NCBI GenBank assembly: GCA_964641455.1
Contig: CAZXLH010000006.1
Span: forward strand, 1 to 64,000
Direction of reading: 5' to 3'
DNA from: DTU015 sp964641455
Lineage (GTDB): Bacteria > Bacillota > Sulfobacillia > Fermentithermobacillales > Fermentithermobacillaceae
Length of the DNA: 64,000 nucleotides
The position numbers and the translations under genes were made by a program. The notes below the pieces were generated by a model. That model was not told the DNA's origin and searched no databases. It was given only the letters and a program-made list of their open reading frames with translations. Of the stretch, positions 15,928-25,039 are shown one piece after another. Position 1 is the stretch's first letter. Each line of letters starts with the position of its first letter.

Positions 15928-18612
15928 ATGGTAGAGAAATTGGGAAAAAGACTTGGGGCCAATCAAATTCGAACATCTTTTCTTACGTACTTTGAACGTC
16001 GGGGGCATGAAATCGTCCCAAGCTCGTCTCTGGTGCCCCACGGTGATCCTACACTTTTATTTACTAATGCAGGAATGGTTCAATTCAAGGATGTTTTCAT
16101 GGGGCTTCATACTAGGCCCTATTCCAGGGCAACTACTTCACAGAAATGTGTCAGGGCAGGCGGCAAACATAACGACTTAGATAATGTAGGTTTTACAGGG
16201 CGCCATAATACGTTTTTTGAGATGCTGGGCAATTTCTCTTTCGGTGATTACTTTAAAGAAGAAGCTATTGAGTATGCCTGGGATTTTCTAGTAAATGTTT
16301 TGCAGCTGCCTAAGGGTCGGTTATGGATTACGGTTTTCAAAGAAGATGATGAAGCAACACAGTTATGGCGAAAGGTTGCTGGAATTGCATCATCCAGGAT
16401 TATCAAAATGGGTGAAGAGGATAATTTTTGGGCGATGGGTGATACAGGGCCTTGCGGGCCTTGCTCTGAGATAATAATTGACAGGGGAGAGCACCTAAGG
16501 TGCGGGCCGGATTGCGGCTTAGGCAGTTGCGATTGCGACAGGTGGCTTGAAATTTGGAATCTTGTTTTTATGCAATATCTAAGGGATGAACAGGGAAAAT
16601 TAACGCCGCTTCAAAAACCGAGCATCGATACGGGAATGGGTTTGGCTCGAATTGCATCAGTGCTTCAGGGTGCAGACACCAATTATGGCACAGATCTGTT
16701 CATACCGATAATAGATAGAGTGAGACAAATTGCAAAGGTAAGCCCAAAAGATCCAAATGGGATATTTCCGTCAAGGGTAATAGCCGATCATATTCGGGCA
16801 TGCACTTTCCTTGCAGCCGACGGAGTTCACCCTTCCAATGAGGGCAGAGGTTATGTAATGCGCCGTATCCTTAGACGTGCGGTTAGGTTTGGCAAGGTTC
16901 TTGGCATTGAGGAACCTTTTCTTTCAGAACTGGTTCCTGTTGTTACAGACATTATGGGAGATGCTTATCCTGAACTAAGGGAGAAAGAGGAGTACGTGAA
17001 GCGTATTCTGACCCAGGATGAAGAGAGGTTTCTCAATACTCTCGAAGATGGGCAGGGCAGGGCCTGGGAGATTATTGATTCTACAAAGAAGAAAGCGCAT
17101 ACAGTATTATCCGGTAAAGACGCGTTCTTGCTGTACGATACTTTTGGATTCCCTATAGACCTAACAAAAGACATGGCGCGGGAGCAAAACCTTACTGTTG
17201 ATGAAGAAGGATTTGAGGCTGCTTTAGAGGAACAACGAGAGAGAAGCCGGAGAGCCCGGAAGGATGTGCTTTACGATGCTGTCAAATTACATGAACTGGT
17301 AGAAGAGGTACCGCCTACAGCGTTTGCAGGGTACGAATCACTCACTGCTTCTGCAGAAGTAGTGGCCATAGTCGTTGATAATTTCAGAGTGAGTGAATTT
17401 GAGCCGGGAACTAAGGCTTTAGTGGTTTTGGATAAAACTCCTTTTTATGCTACAAGCGGTGGCCAGGAACACGATACAGGTATTCTCAAATCCAAAGACG
17501 GCCAGGTTTTGGGTCACGTGGGCGGAGTTGATAAAACCCCTTACGGAGTGATATTCCACCATGTCAAGGCTGCTGATTCAGGGCCTGGAATAATGGTAGG
17601 CCAAGCAGTGGTTGCAGAGGTTAACCGGCAACGTAGAGAAAGTATCAGGCGGCATCATACTGCCACCCACCTGTTGCATAAAGCATTAAGGAGTGTTCTG
17701 GGAGACGAAGTTGAGCAAGCCGGTTCTTTTGTTGATGATACTTACCTAAGGTTTGATTTCACATGCCAAAACGCTGTGTCAGATGAAGATATTCAGCGGG
17801 TGCAAGTGATGGTAAACGAAATAATTATGCAGGATTTGCCGGTTGTGGCTTATGAAACAACTTTTGACGAGGCAAAGAATAAGGGTGTAATTGCCCTTTT
17901 TGGTGAGAAGTATGGCGACATAGTAAGAGTAATTGAAGTACCGGGAGTTTCAGCTGAACTGTGCGGAGGAACCCACGTTTCCCGAACCGGTGAAATCGGG
18001 TGTTTTCTGGTAAAATCTGAGTCGTCTGTGGCGGCAGGCACTCGGCGTATAGAAGCGGTGGCAGGCAAAAATGCAACGTCATACATCTTGGAGGTTATGA
18101 AAAACCTTCGAGATATTTCAAACAGCCTTAAGGTTGGGCCAGACGAGATCGCCGGCAAACTCTATGAGATGAAACACACAATTAACGATTTGGAACGTAA
18201 GATGTCCGGCCTTAAAGCAGACAGAGCCAAAAGTATCGCCACAAATCTATTTAAGGACAGTGGTTCAGCAAGAAAAGTAGGGAACCAAGTTGTAGTTGTG
18301 TCCCGTCAAGATGATATGAACCCGGATGAATTACGACACTTAGGTGATCTTCTTAGAGATCAAGGGGCTTCAATATCAATTCTTGGATCAGGAAAAGGGC
18401 CTAGGGCATTCCTTGCAGTTATGGTTAGTGAAGAACTTGTTGCACTCGGTGTAGACGCTGTACCTATTGTTAGGAAAGGCGCAAAAGTGCTGGGTGGTTC
18501 CGGCGGAGGCAAAAAACATCTGGCGCAAGCAGGCGGAAAACACTTTGAGAAGATAAATGAAGCTTTACAAATCGCAGCAAGTGAAGCGGCCGAAATATTG
18601 GCCGGGATTTAG
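15928..18612 (+). CDS. alaS: Alanyl-tRNA synthetase
   Basis: The 894-residue protein has the class II catalytic domain with a zinc-like cysteine cluster, the editing domain with HHTATHLLHKAL and CGGTH, and a C-terminal C-Ala domain with the glycine-rich VLGGSGGGKKHLAQ. It charges tRNA-Ala and clears Ser and Gly mischarging. The ATG at 15928 is preceded by GGAGGAGG; an in-frame ATG at 15856 lies inside proS and is not credible. alaS-ireB is the usual Firmicutes order. Confidence 0.96.
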   Translation: MVEKLGKRLGANQIRTSFLTYFERRGHEIVPSSSLVPHGDPTLLFTNAGMVQFKDVFMGLHTRPYSRATTSQKCVRAGGKHNDLDNVGFTGRHNTFFEMLGNFSFGDYFKEEAIEYAWDFLVNVLQLPKGRLWITVFKEDDEATQLWRKVAGIASSRIIKMGEEDNFWAMGDTGPCGPCSEIIIDRGEHLRCGPDCGLGSCDCDRWLEIWNLVFMQYLRDEQGKLTPLQKPSIDTGMGLARIASVLQGADTNYGTDLFIPIIDRVRQIAKVSPKDPNGIFPSRVIADHIRACTFLAADGVHPSNEGRGYVMRRILRRAVRFGKVLGIEEPFLSELVPVVTDIMGDAYPELREKEEYVKRILTQDEERFLNTLEDGQGRAWEIIDSTKKKAHTVLSGKDAFLLYDTFGFPIDLTKDMAREQNLTVDEEGFEAALEEQRERSRRARKDVLYDAVKLHELVEEVPPTAFAGYESLTASAEVVAIVVDNFRVSEFEPGTKALVVLDKTPFYATSGGQEHDTGILKSKDGQVLGHVGGVDKTPYGVIFHHVKAADSGPGIMVGQAVVAEVNRQRRESIRRHHTATHLLHKALRSVLGDEVEQAGSFVDDTYLRFDFTCQNAVSDEDIQRVQVMVNEIIMQDLPVVAYETTFDEAKNKGVIALFGEKYGDIVRVIEVPGVSAELCGGTHVSRTGEIGCFLVKSESSVAAGTRRIEAVAGKNATSYILEVMKNLRDISNSLKVGPDEIAGKLYEMKHTINDLERKMSGLKADRAKSIATNLFKDSGSARKVGNQVVVVSRQDDMNPDELRHLGDLLRDQGASISILGSGKGPRAFLAVMVSEELVALGVDAVPIVRKGAKVLGGSGGGKKHLAQAGGKHFEKINEALQIAASEAAEILAGI

Positions 18613-18683
18613 CCGTTTTTACGTTGGCTTAAAAGGATAGGCCCCTTACAGAAGAGAATTTATATGAATGGGGGGACTTAACT

Positions 18684-18947
18684 GTGGCTAAGTTTGAAGA
18701 GACTAGGTTTTTTAAGGTTAAGGCCGAAAAGGAAAACCAAACCAAAGAGATCATTTTAAAAGTGTATGATGCACTCAAGCAAAAAGGACATAACCCTGTA
18801 AGCCAAATAGCCGGATACTTACTATCAGGCGACCCTACATATATTACCAGTCATGCTAATGCCCGCAGCCTGGTAAGAAAAGTTGAACGCGATGAGATTC
18901 TTGAGGAGCTAATACGGGTTTATGTTGAACGATACGGGCATGAGTGA
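18684..18947 (+). CDS. ireB: IreB family regulatory phosphoprotein (UPF0297)
   Basis: The 87-residue protein matches the whole length of the IreB family, with the conserved core NPVSQIAGYLLSGDPTYITS. In Enterococcus IreB is a substrate of the PASTA kinase IreK and limits cephalosporin resistance. The start is GTG with GGGGGA upstream. It usually precedes ruvX directly, but here ruvX is 5.3 kb away. Confidence 0.95.
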   Translation: MAKFEETRFFKVKAEKENQTKEIILKVYDALKQKGHNPVSQIAGYLLSGDPTYITSHANARSLVRKVERDEILEELIRVYVERYGHE

Positions 18948-18959
18948 TTAAGAGTTTCA

Positions 18960-18997
18960 GGTGACGCAATGAAAGCAAGCCATGTCATTGCGTCACC
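18960..18997. terminator. Perfect hairpin between convergent ireB and M28 peptidase genes
   Basis: GGTGACGCAATGA and TCATTGCGTCACC form a perfect 13-bp stem with a 12-base loop. It sits exactly between two convergent genes. No T-run follows on either strand, so termination is likely only through the stable stem. Confidence 0.5.
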
Positions 18998-19009
18998 CGG
19001 GCAGTAATG

Positions 19010-21013
19010 TTATTCGATAATCTCAAAAATACCTGATTGCTGCATTAAGCGGCAATACTCAACTAGCAATTGTGTGCTTCTCATGCCTGTTTCGCCTTCA
19101 ATTAGATCTGCTATTTCTGAAACGGTGCGTTTCCCATCGATCCAGTAGTTGAAATACGTTAACATTCCAGTGGCCTTTCCCCAATATTTGTGGAACCTGT
19201 TCCACTTGTCTTGCAGAACCTGGGGCATCCCGTCTTTAAACTTTGAAGAAACAGGGCCGGCCAGGAGTTTGCCCGGAACCATGTTTTTGGCTTGTGATTC
19301 CCATTGTTCTTCCAGTGTGTGGAAGGGGCCATGCTGTGAATCTGCGCTTTGCAGTTGATGTTTGGCTTTAAGATCACAAAAGCCTTTGGTTTGATATTGT
19401 TTTACACTTTCATCAAAATACTTATTTGCTTTTGATGTAATCTCGTCGAAGACAGTGTCACAACCTATAAAAAGTTTTAGAGTTTGAAGATCTTTGAGCC
19501 TTTGCTGTTTGAGAAACGTAGTTCGTTTGGTAATCAGGCGCCTGGCAGTGGGGATATCGCCGGCAGTAGCTACGATGTCTGAAACTGTGTCGTATAGTTC
19601 AAATGGGAACAGGGATACAATTTCAGTTGCCAACCATTCGGCCTTTTCTGCCTCCATAGTTGCCGAAAAATGCAAATACGTACCGGTGAGGGTTCCGGCG
19701 ACTTTCAGCATATCAGGATCTACCTTATCCGGCGTATCTTCGCTGGTATGATAGAATTTATCAGGCCATTGGATAAGCATTGGGCACGCTACGCCGATGC
19801 TCGGATCTGACCAAATGCAATGATCGCTTCCTCCTGAAAAAGGTGAAACAGCCCACTTGAATAAGGCATAGGAAGATGTTCCTGACAAGTTGGGTGCTTC
19901 TTTTGTCATATATCGCAGGATTGATTCTGCCAAGTGGCCACCGAAACCAGGCGTTGCCCTGGGAGGTTTCTCGACAACAAATGGCCCTTTGCACAATGCC
20001 TGGTTTTCACCGACCATATCGAGGTTTATCGCCGATATTGTATTGGCAATCGTATTTTGGTTTGCGTTCAAGTAAGCGTAGGTTCCGGTCATTTCAGGTA
20101 CCCACAAAAACCTGATTGTGTGCAACGGTTTGGGCAGTTTGCCTGAATCGATAAGGTTCGCTAACACTCTTGCTGTTTCCATGAGGGTGGCTGAACCTGA
20201 AGCATTATCGTTTGCTGAAGGCTGAGGATGGCACAAGTGAGCCATGGCTACTGTTTCCTTATTGCCGGGCCCAGGAATGCACGCTGTTACCACTTCCAGG
20301 CCTCCATCGTAAAAGCGGGAGTTCACTTTGGCATATACCTTGAGTTCTTTCGTTTTGGCAAACTTTTGCCTGAGCATTTCCCCTTGTTTTGGAGTGAGCA
20401 TAAATCCAAAACCTAAATTCTCTGTTCCGGAAACAGGCCAAAACGCGTTGTACTGTCTTGCATCAGGAATGTCAAACCGGTTTCTCACAAACGGGATTTG
20501 GCTCATGTTATCCAGGATTATGCCTAAAGCGCCATGTTTTCTGACGGCTTGTTTTGCAATTGAAGTTGGGTTTCCCCTTGAGAAGACTATCTTGCCTCTT
20601 ACGTCTATGTTTTTGTAAGATTCGGGATTTTCGGCTTCTTCTACATAGACCACACCGGCCTTGATCCCTTGAGGGGCCGTGGCTGCACTTCTTTGTATGA
20701 GAGACAGTTTGCTTTCGTGATAGCTGCACAGCTTTTGAGTTTTGTCATTTTCAAGCAGGATGAGTTCTGCATCATCACAGTCCCATTCCTGGAAACTTGG
20801 TTCAGACCACCATTTGACTCCTGCCTTGGCAGGGAAACTTAATACTTCTGCATCCAGCCCAAAATGTTTCATAGTTGAGCACACGTATCGGGCTGCTTCA
20901 CGAAAACCCGGGCTCGCCTGAACTCTGTGGTATTGCGCAAGCCTGCTTACAAATTGAAACGCACGTTCACCTGAGAACTCGCTTCTAATTTCATATAAGG
21001 CCCTGTGAAACAT
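19010..21013 (-). CDS. M28-family metallopeptidase with PA-like domain
   Basis: The 667-residue protein has a central PA-like insert (about residues 100-240) and an M28 zinc-peptidase domain. Candidate metal ligands and catalytic residues are His262 and Asp269 (AHLCHPQPSANDN), Glu307 (WVPEMTG), Asp332 (NLDMVGE) and His422 (KFYHTSEDTPDKV). Residues 590-667 resemble a winged-helix tail. There is no signal peptide, so it is probably a cytoplasmic aminopeptidase. ATG is followed by FHRALYEIRSEF and preceded by a modest AGAGGT site. It lies alone on the minus strand, divergent from the rhomboid gene. Confidence 0.8.
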   Translation of the reverse strand: MFHRALYEIRSEFSGERAFQFVSRLAQYHRVQASPGFREAARYVCSTMKHFGLDAEVLSFPAKAGVKWWSEPSFQEWDCDDAELILLENDKTQKLCSYHESKLSLIQRSAATAPQGIKAGVVYVEEAENPESYKNIDVRGKIVFSRGNPTSIAKQAVRKHGALGIILDNMSQIPFVRNRFDIPDARQYNAFWPVSGTENLGFGFMLTPKQGEMLRQKFAKTKELKVYAKVNSRFYDGGLEVVTACIPGPGNKETVAMAHLCHPQPSANDNASGSATLMETARVLANLIDSGKLPKPLHTIRFLWVPEMTGTYAYLNANQNTIANTISAINLDMVGENQALCKGPFVVEKPPRATPGFGGHLAESILRYMTKEAPNLSGTSSYALFKWAVSPFSGGSDHCIWSDPSIGVACPMLIQWPDKFYHTSEDTPDKVDPDMLKVAGTLTGTYLHFSATMEAEKAEWLATEIVSLFPFELYDTVSDIVATAGDIPTARRLITKRTTFLKQQRLKDLQTLKLFIGCDTVFDEITSKANKYFDESVKQYQTKGFCDLKAKHQLQSADSQHGPFHTLEEQWESQAKNMVPGKLLAGPVSSKFKDGMPQVLQDKWNRFHKYWGKATGMLTYFNYWIDGKRTVSEIADLIEGETGMRSTQLLVEYCRLMQQSGIFEIIE

Positions 21014-21138
21014 ATTGTTATACCTCTTTTCTATTGAATAAATTATGTGAACGAATTATGCCCTTACAGATTGGTTCGCAACCAAAAGAGATTAGTCCTT
21101 TAACTTCAGGTTAAAATTTCAAATATAACCTTTTTTGT

Positions 21139-21167
21139 TTGTAGTTCTGAGCAAACTAAAGTAAAAT
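21139..21167 (+). promoter_or_regulatory. Candidate sigma-A promoter of the rhomboid gene
   Basis: TTGTAG (21139-21144) and TAAAAT (21162-21167) are separated by 17 bases, about 50 bases before the chosen start codon. This supports a start at 21217, not at 21166. Confidence 0.45.
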
Positions 21168-21216
21168 GCGTTTAAAGGCACAATACTGCCTTTGCATTTC
21201 CAAGAAGGGATGCTGC

Positions 21217-21903
21217 ATGATACCGATTAGAGATACACAGAGGTCCTATGGACGGCCTTTTGTAAATTGGATATTAATATTTATCAATATCGTTGTTTTT
21301 GCATTTCAAGTGAGCCTCTCTGAACCCGCGCTACAGGCTTTTATAGTTAAGTGGGGGGTGGTTCCCGGTGTTATTACAAACCCAGGTAAATTTGCCCCTG
21401 CAGTTTTGCAGCAAACCTCAGGTGTGGCAGGAATTTTTACTTCGCTTTTCATACATGTAGGCTGGGTGCATCTAATAGGCAACATGCTCTACCTTTTTAT
21501 TTTTGGTGACAACGTTGAAGATCTCCTGGGCCATGGCAGATACTTGGCTTTCTATTTTACGTGTGGCGCTTTTGCCTCTATTGCCCATATTGTGTCAGAT
21601 CCAGCATCGTTGGTTCCTACGGTAGGGGCGAGCGGTGCAGTGGCCGGAGTTCTTGGCGCTTATTTCATAAATTTTCCTCGTTCAAGAGTGCTTGCCTTGA
21701 TTCCAATTGGAATGTTCCTGCCGGTGGTGGAAGTTCCTTCAATAGTATTTCTCTTCCTTTGGTTCTTCACTAACCTGCTTTCCGGTGTAGCTTCTCTGGG
21801 AGTCAGAGCGCAAGGCGGAGTTGCTTGGTGGGCTCATATAGGAGGTTTTGTTGTAGGGATGCTGCTTTCAGTTTTATGGCGGCGAAGGCGAATAAGATAC
21901 TGA
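21217..21903 (+). CDS. Rhomboid family intramembrane serine protease
   Basis: The 228-residue protein has six or seven hydrophobic helices. The catalytic dyad is Ser139 in TVGASGAVAG and His207 in WAHIGGFVVGM; the HxxxN-like segment HLIGNMLYLFIFG in helix 2 is also present. It should cleave membrane proteins within the bilayer. The ATG at 21217 has AGAAGGGA eight bases upstream; a possible ATG at 21166 lies inside the -10 region. No partner substrate is evident nearby. Confidence 0.92.
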   Translation: MIPIRDTQRSYGRPFVNWILIFINIVVFAFQVSLSEPALQAFIVKWGVVPGVITNPGKFAPAVLQQTSGVAGIFTSLFIHVGWVHLIGNMLYLFIFGDNVEDLLGHGRYLAFYFTCGAFASIAHIVSDPASLVPTVGASGAVAGVLGAYFINFPRSRVLALIPIGMFLPVVEVPSIVFLFLWFFTNLLSGVASLGVRAQGGVAWWAHIGGFVVGMLLSVLWRRRRIRY

Positions 21904-22059
21904 CTTTTGAACTCCAATTATATTCGTGTTCCACTTTACTGAGTTATATGCCCATGGCAATGGAGTATTAAATGACTTACAATCAATAAGAGGAATATTC
22001 ACCTCATAACAAAAAGTATACAAATAAGTAGGTTCTATCAATTTGCCGGAGGGATTGAA

Positions 22060-23157
22060 TTGCCTAAAATCACGCTTTCTGTAATTAAGGCAGACGTAGG
22101 TGGCTTTGTTGGGCACTCAAGCGTTCATCCAGATCTTTTGGATACTGCAAAGAACTACCTTGCCGACAAGGGAAAAGGACAACTCATTGATTACGTGGTT
22201 ACTCACGTAGGCGATGACCTTGAATTGATCATGACCCATAACCGTGGAGCGGACAATGAGGAAATTCATGAGTTGGCCTGGGATGCATTTTTGGAAACCA
22301 CCAAAGTGGCACGTAAGTTGAAACTTTACGGTGCCGGCCAGGATTTACTTTCTGATTCGTTTTCGGGAAATATCAAAGGGTTGGGGCCCGGAGTTGCAGA
22401 GATGGAATTTGAAGAAAGGCCATCTGAGCCTGTAATCGTCTTTATGGCAGATAAGACTGAGCCAGGAGCGTGGAACTTGCCCCTTTATAAGATGTTTGCT
22501 GACCCATTTAATACGGCCGGGCTTGTAATTGATCCTAAGATGCACAAAGGATTTGATTTTGAAGTTCACGATCTTATTGAGCATAAGAAGATTGTTTTCC
22601 ATTGTCCTGAAGAGATCTACGATATGCTGGTTTTCATCGGAGCTACAAGCCGGTATTGCATTAAGTCAGTCTATTCCAGAACCCTCAATGATATTGCAGC
22701 CACATCTTCTACTCAGCGGCTTAACTTGATGGCAGGCAGATACGTTGGAAAAGACGATCCTGTGTGTATCGTAAGATGTCAAAGCGGAATGCCGGCTGTA
22801 GGAGAAGTTTTGGAGCCATTTTCACATCCTCACCTGGTTGCAGGGTGGATGCGGGGATCCCATCACGGGCCGCTGATGCCATGCAGTGTTAAGCGGAGCA
22901 CGCCTACCAGGTTTGACGGCCCCCCAAGAGTAGTCGCATTGGGATTCCAGTTGTGTGGCGGCAAGCTCGTTGGCCCTCAGGATTTCTTTGCTGATTCTGC
23001 TTTTGACAGGGCGAGGGAGCAGGCTAACGTGCTGGCTGATTATATGAGGACTCTTGGGCCTTTTGAGCCCCATAGGCTAGGACTTGATGAAATGGAATAT
23101 ACTACCATGCCCAATGTTATGAAGAAACTGTCAGACAGATTTGAGGATATGAAGTAA
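22060..23157 (+). CDS. fbp: Fructose-1,6-bisphosphate aldolase/phosphatase, archaeal type
   Basis: The 365-residue protein matches the bifunctional FBPA/P (class V) enzymes of Archaea and deep-branching bacteria. Metal and phosphate residues known from the Sulfolobus enzyme are present with an offset of at most one: Asp12, His19, Asp52, Asp53, Gln94, Asp131 and Lys132. Lys231 fits the Schiff-base lysine and Tyr228 the aldolase tyrosine. It makes fructose 6-phosphate from triose phosphates in gluconeogenesis. The TTG start has CCGGAGGGA six bases upstream. It suits an organism that grows on acids or C1 compounds at elevated temperature (inference). Confidence 0.93.
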   Translation: MPKITLSVIKADVGGFVGHSSVHPDLLDTAKNYLADKGKGQLIDYVVTHVGDDLELIMTHNRGADNEEIHELAWDAFLETTKVARKLKLYGAGQDLLSDSFSGNIKGLGPGVAEMEFEERPSEPVIVFMADKTEPGAWNLPLYKMFADPFNTAGLVIDPKMHKGFDFEVHDLIEHKKIVFHCPEEIYDMLVFIGATSRYCIKSVYSRTLNDIAATSSTQRLNLMAGRYVGKDDPVCIVRCQSGMPAVGEVLEPFSHPHLVAGWMRGSHHGPLMPCSVKRSTPTRFDGPPRVVALGFQLCGGKLVGPQDFFADSAFDRAREQANVLADYMRTLGPFEPHRLGLDEMEYTTMPNVMKKLSDRFEDMK

Positions 23158-23176
23158 TTTACGGCGGGCACGTAAC

Positions 23177-23203
23177 GTGAGGATCCCTTTAAGGGATCCT
23201 CAC
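23177..23203. other. Perfect hairpin between fbp and the second ferredoxin-reductase gene
   Basis: GTGAGGATCCCT and AGGGATCCTCAC form a perfect 12-bp stem with a three-base TTA loop. It ends 18 bases before the next start codon and is not followed by T, so it may be an operator, an RNA processing site or a weak attenuator. Confidence 0.5.
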
Positions 23204-23221
23204 ATCAAGATGGTGATTTGA

Positions 23222-24172
23222 ATGAAGTACTCTAATCTGGGAAACACCGGGCTTGAAGTGTCGGTTTTTTGTATGGGATCCCTTGCAATGGGGCCTGCTC
23301 AGTATAACTTGGCCGGTGAGGAGAGTCAGCGTCTCTTGAAATATGCGGTTTCGAGAGGCATTAATTTTTTTGACACAAGTGAGTTTTACGGAATGTATCC
23401 CGGTTTTCGTTGCCTAAGCGACGAATCTGATATTGTGATATCTTCAAGAAGTTATGCAGCCTCTCGGAATGAGATGAAAGTAAGCCTTGAAAAGGCCAGA
23501 AAAGAGATGCAAAGAGACAGAATTGAGATTTTTGGGCTGCATGAACAAGAATCAGGGCTTACCCTAAAAGGCCATAGGCAGGCTCTTGAGTACCTTGCAG
23601 ATTCACGGGAAAAAGGATTGATTGATGCTGTATCGATATCGACTCATCACGTAGCGTGTGTCAGATCCGCAGCCATGCTACCTGAGGTGGATGTGATTTT
23701 TGCCATACTAAACATAGACGGGCTTGGCATTGCCGATGGTTCAAGAGCGGACATGGAAAAGGCTCTTGCATTTGCTCAATATATGGGCAAAGGAATATAC
23801 ATAATGAAGGCTCTGGGAGGAGGCCACCTCTTTCGCAAGAGTTATGAAGCTTTTTGCTACGCAAGGGACTTTCCTTACAAACACAGCGTGTGCGTTGGAG
23901 TCAAGAACAAGGCCGAACTGGATTTTGCAGCTAAGGTTCTAAGTTCGGATATTTCTGCTGAGGAAAGGGAAACACTGGAATCAGTCATTGGGACAACAGA
24001 GAAACGATTGATGGTTGAAGATTGGTGCCAGGGATGTGGCAGATGTGAGGAGAAATGTGGGTTTGGCGCAATAACCGTTTCAGGTGGCCAGGCCACGGTG
24101 GATCACTCTAAGTGCATGTTGTGTGGATACTGCGCCAGAGTTTGCCCACATTTTTGCATTAAGGTTGTGTAA
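23222..24172 (+). CDS. Aldo/keto reductase fused to a two-cluster ferredoxin domain (copy 2)
   Basis: The 316-residue paralogue of 8006-8962 has the same architecture: reductase barrel plus C-terminal ferredoxin domain with WCQGCGRCEEKCG and CMLCGYCARVCP. Asp51, Tyr56 and His107 of the catalytic tetrad are kept, but the lysine position reads Arg76 (VISSRSY; copy 1 has VIATKSA). The lysine normally lowers the tyrosine pKa, so activity may be altered or lost. The ATG follows only a weak GATGGTG site. It is placed between fbp and ruvX. Confidence 0.88.
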   Translation: MKYSNLGNTGLEVSVFCMGSLAMGPAQYNLAGEESQRLLKYAVSRGINFFDTSEFYGMYPGFRCLSDESDIVISSRSYAASRNEMKVSLEKARKEMQRDRIEIFGLHEQESGLTLKGHRQALEYLADSREKGLIDAVSISTHHVACVRSAAMLPEVDVIFAILNIDGLGIADGSRADMEKALAFAQYMGKGIYIMKALGGGHLFRKSYEAFCYARDFPYKHSVCVGVKNKAELDFAAKVLSSDISAEERETLESVIGTTEKRLMVEDWCQGCGRCEEKCGFGAITVSGGQATVDHSKCMLCGYCARVCPHFCIKVV

Positions 24173-24214
24173 GCAAGAAGGCGGTGAATCATTCTGGAAA
24201 CGGGCAAGAACAAC

Positions 24215-25018
24215 ATGCCTAAAGGGCGGCTTATTGGGATAGATTTAGGCCTTAAGCGGGTTGGCGTATCAATTAGCGACGATTTAGGAATGTTTGCCCA
24301 CCCTTTAGATACAGTATGTTACTACAATCAATTGCAGGTCTTACAAGAAGTAATAGATCTTGCTACTCAACATAATGCCGTTGGGTTTGTAGTTGGAATT
24401 CCGAAAAACATGGATGGGACGTTAGGCGAGTCGGCCAGGCGATCAGTCCGGTTTGCCAGAAAACTTCAAACGAGAAGCGGCCTGCCTGTAGTGCTTTGGG
24501 ATGAGAGATTAACTACTTCCCAAGCGGAGCGGGAAATGATAGGCTTGGGAATGTCAAGACGAAGGCGTCGATTATCGATTGATGAGGCGGCTTCGGTGCT
24601 GATTCTCGAAAACTATCTGCGTCGTGTATCAAATGCGCGGCACAGACCGAAAGGCAGTGAGGACGTGAACAATCGAGATGATGGGAAACCCAGAAACTTC
24701 GATGAGGAAGACATGATTGACGATGATGTGGTTGTTTTGTCTGACGAAGACGGAAAGGAAGCCAGGTTTAAGATTCTAATAGACGACCTGTTTGTAGAAG
24801 AGAGGCAGTATGTAGTGCTTATGCCTGTTAACGATGAGGCTAATCTTGAGCCTGAATTAGTAATTCTGCGCGTAGAAGAATTAGGTGAAGATGAAGCAAC
24901 ACTGGCCACTATCGACGACGAAGACGAGTGGGAAGAAGTTCTTGAGGCGCTTGAGCAAATTGAAGACAGTTTTGGAGAATATGAAATTGAAGTTGAAGAC
25001 AATGATTCTGAATCTTAG
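24215..25018 (+). CDS. ruvX: RuvX/YqgF nuclease fused to a DUF1292 (YrzB) domain
   Basis: Residues 1-142 are a complete RuvX/YqgF resolvase-like domain (IGIDLGLKRVGVSISD, VGIPKNMDGTLG, LWDERLTT, SIDEAASVLIL), known for trimming pre-16S rRNA ends. Residues about 170-250 are an acidic DUF1292 domain (VVVLSDEDGKEARFKIL, VVLMPVNDEA, LVILRVEE), normally a separate small protein encoded next to ruvX. An acidic linker joins them. ATG at 24215 lacks a good ribosome site; AAGGCGGTG at 24179-24187 would better suit a rare ATT or CTG at 24191 or 24194. An internal ATG at 24713 with GAGGAAG before it might also yield the DUF1292 part alone. Confidence 0.9.
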   Translation: MPKGRLIGIDLGLKRVGVSISDDLGMFAHPLDTVCYYNQLQVLQEVIDLATQHNAVGFVVGIPKNMDGTLGESARRSVRFARKLQTRSGLPVVLWDERLTTSQAEREMIGLGMSRRRRRLSIDEAASVLILENYLRRVSNARHRPKGSEDVNNRDDGKPRNFDEEDMIDDDVVVLSDEDGKEARFKILIDDLFVEERQYVVLMPVNDEANLEPELVILRVEELGEDEATLATIDDEDEWEEVLEALEQIEDSFGEYEIEVEDNDSES

Positions 25019-25039
25019 CTAGCAAGGGCATGATTTGAG

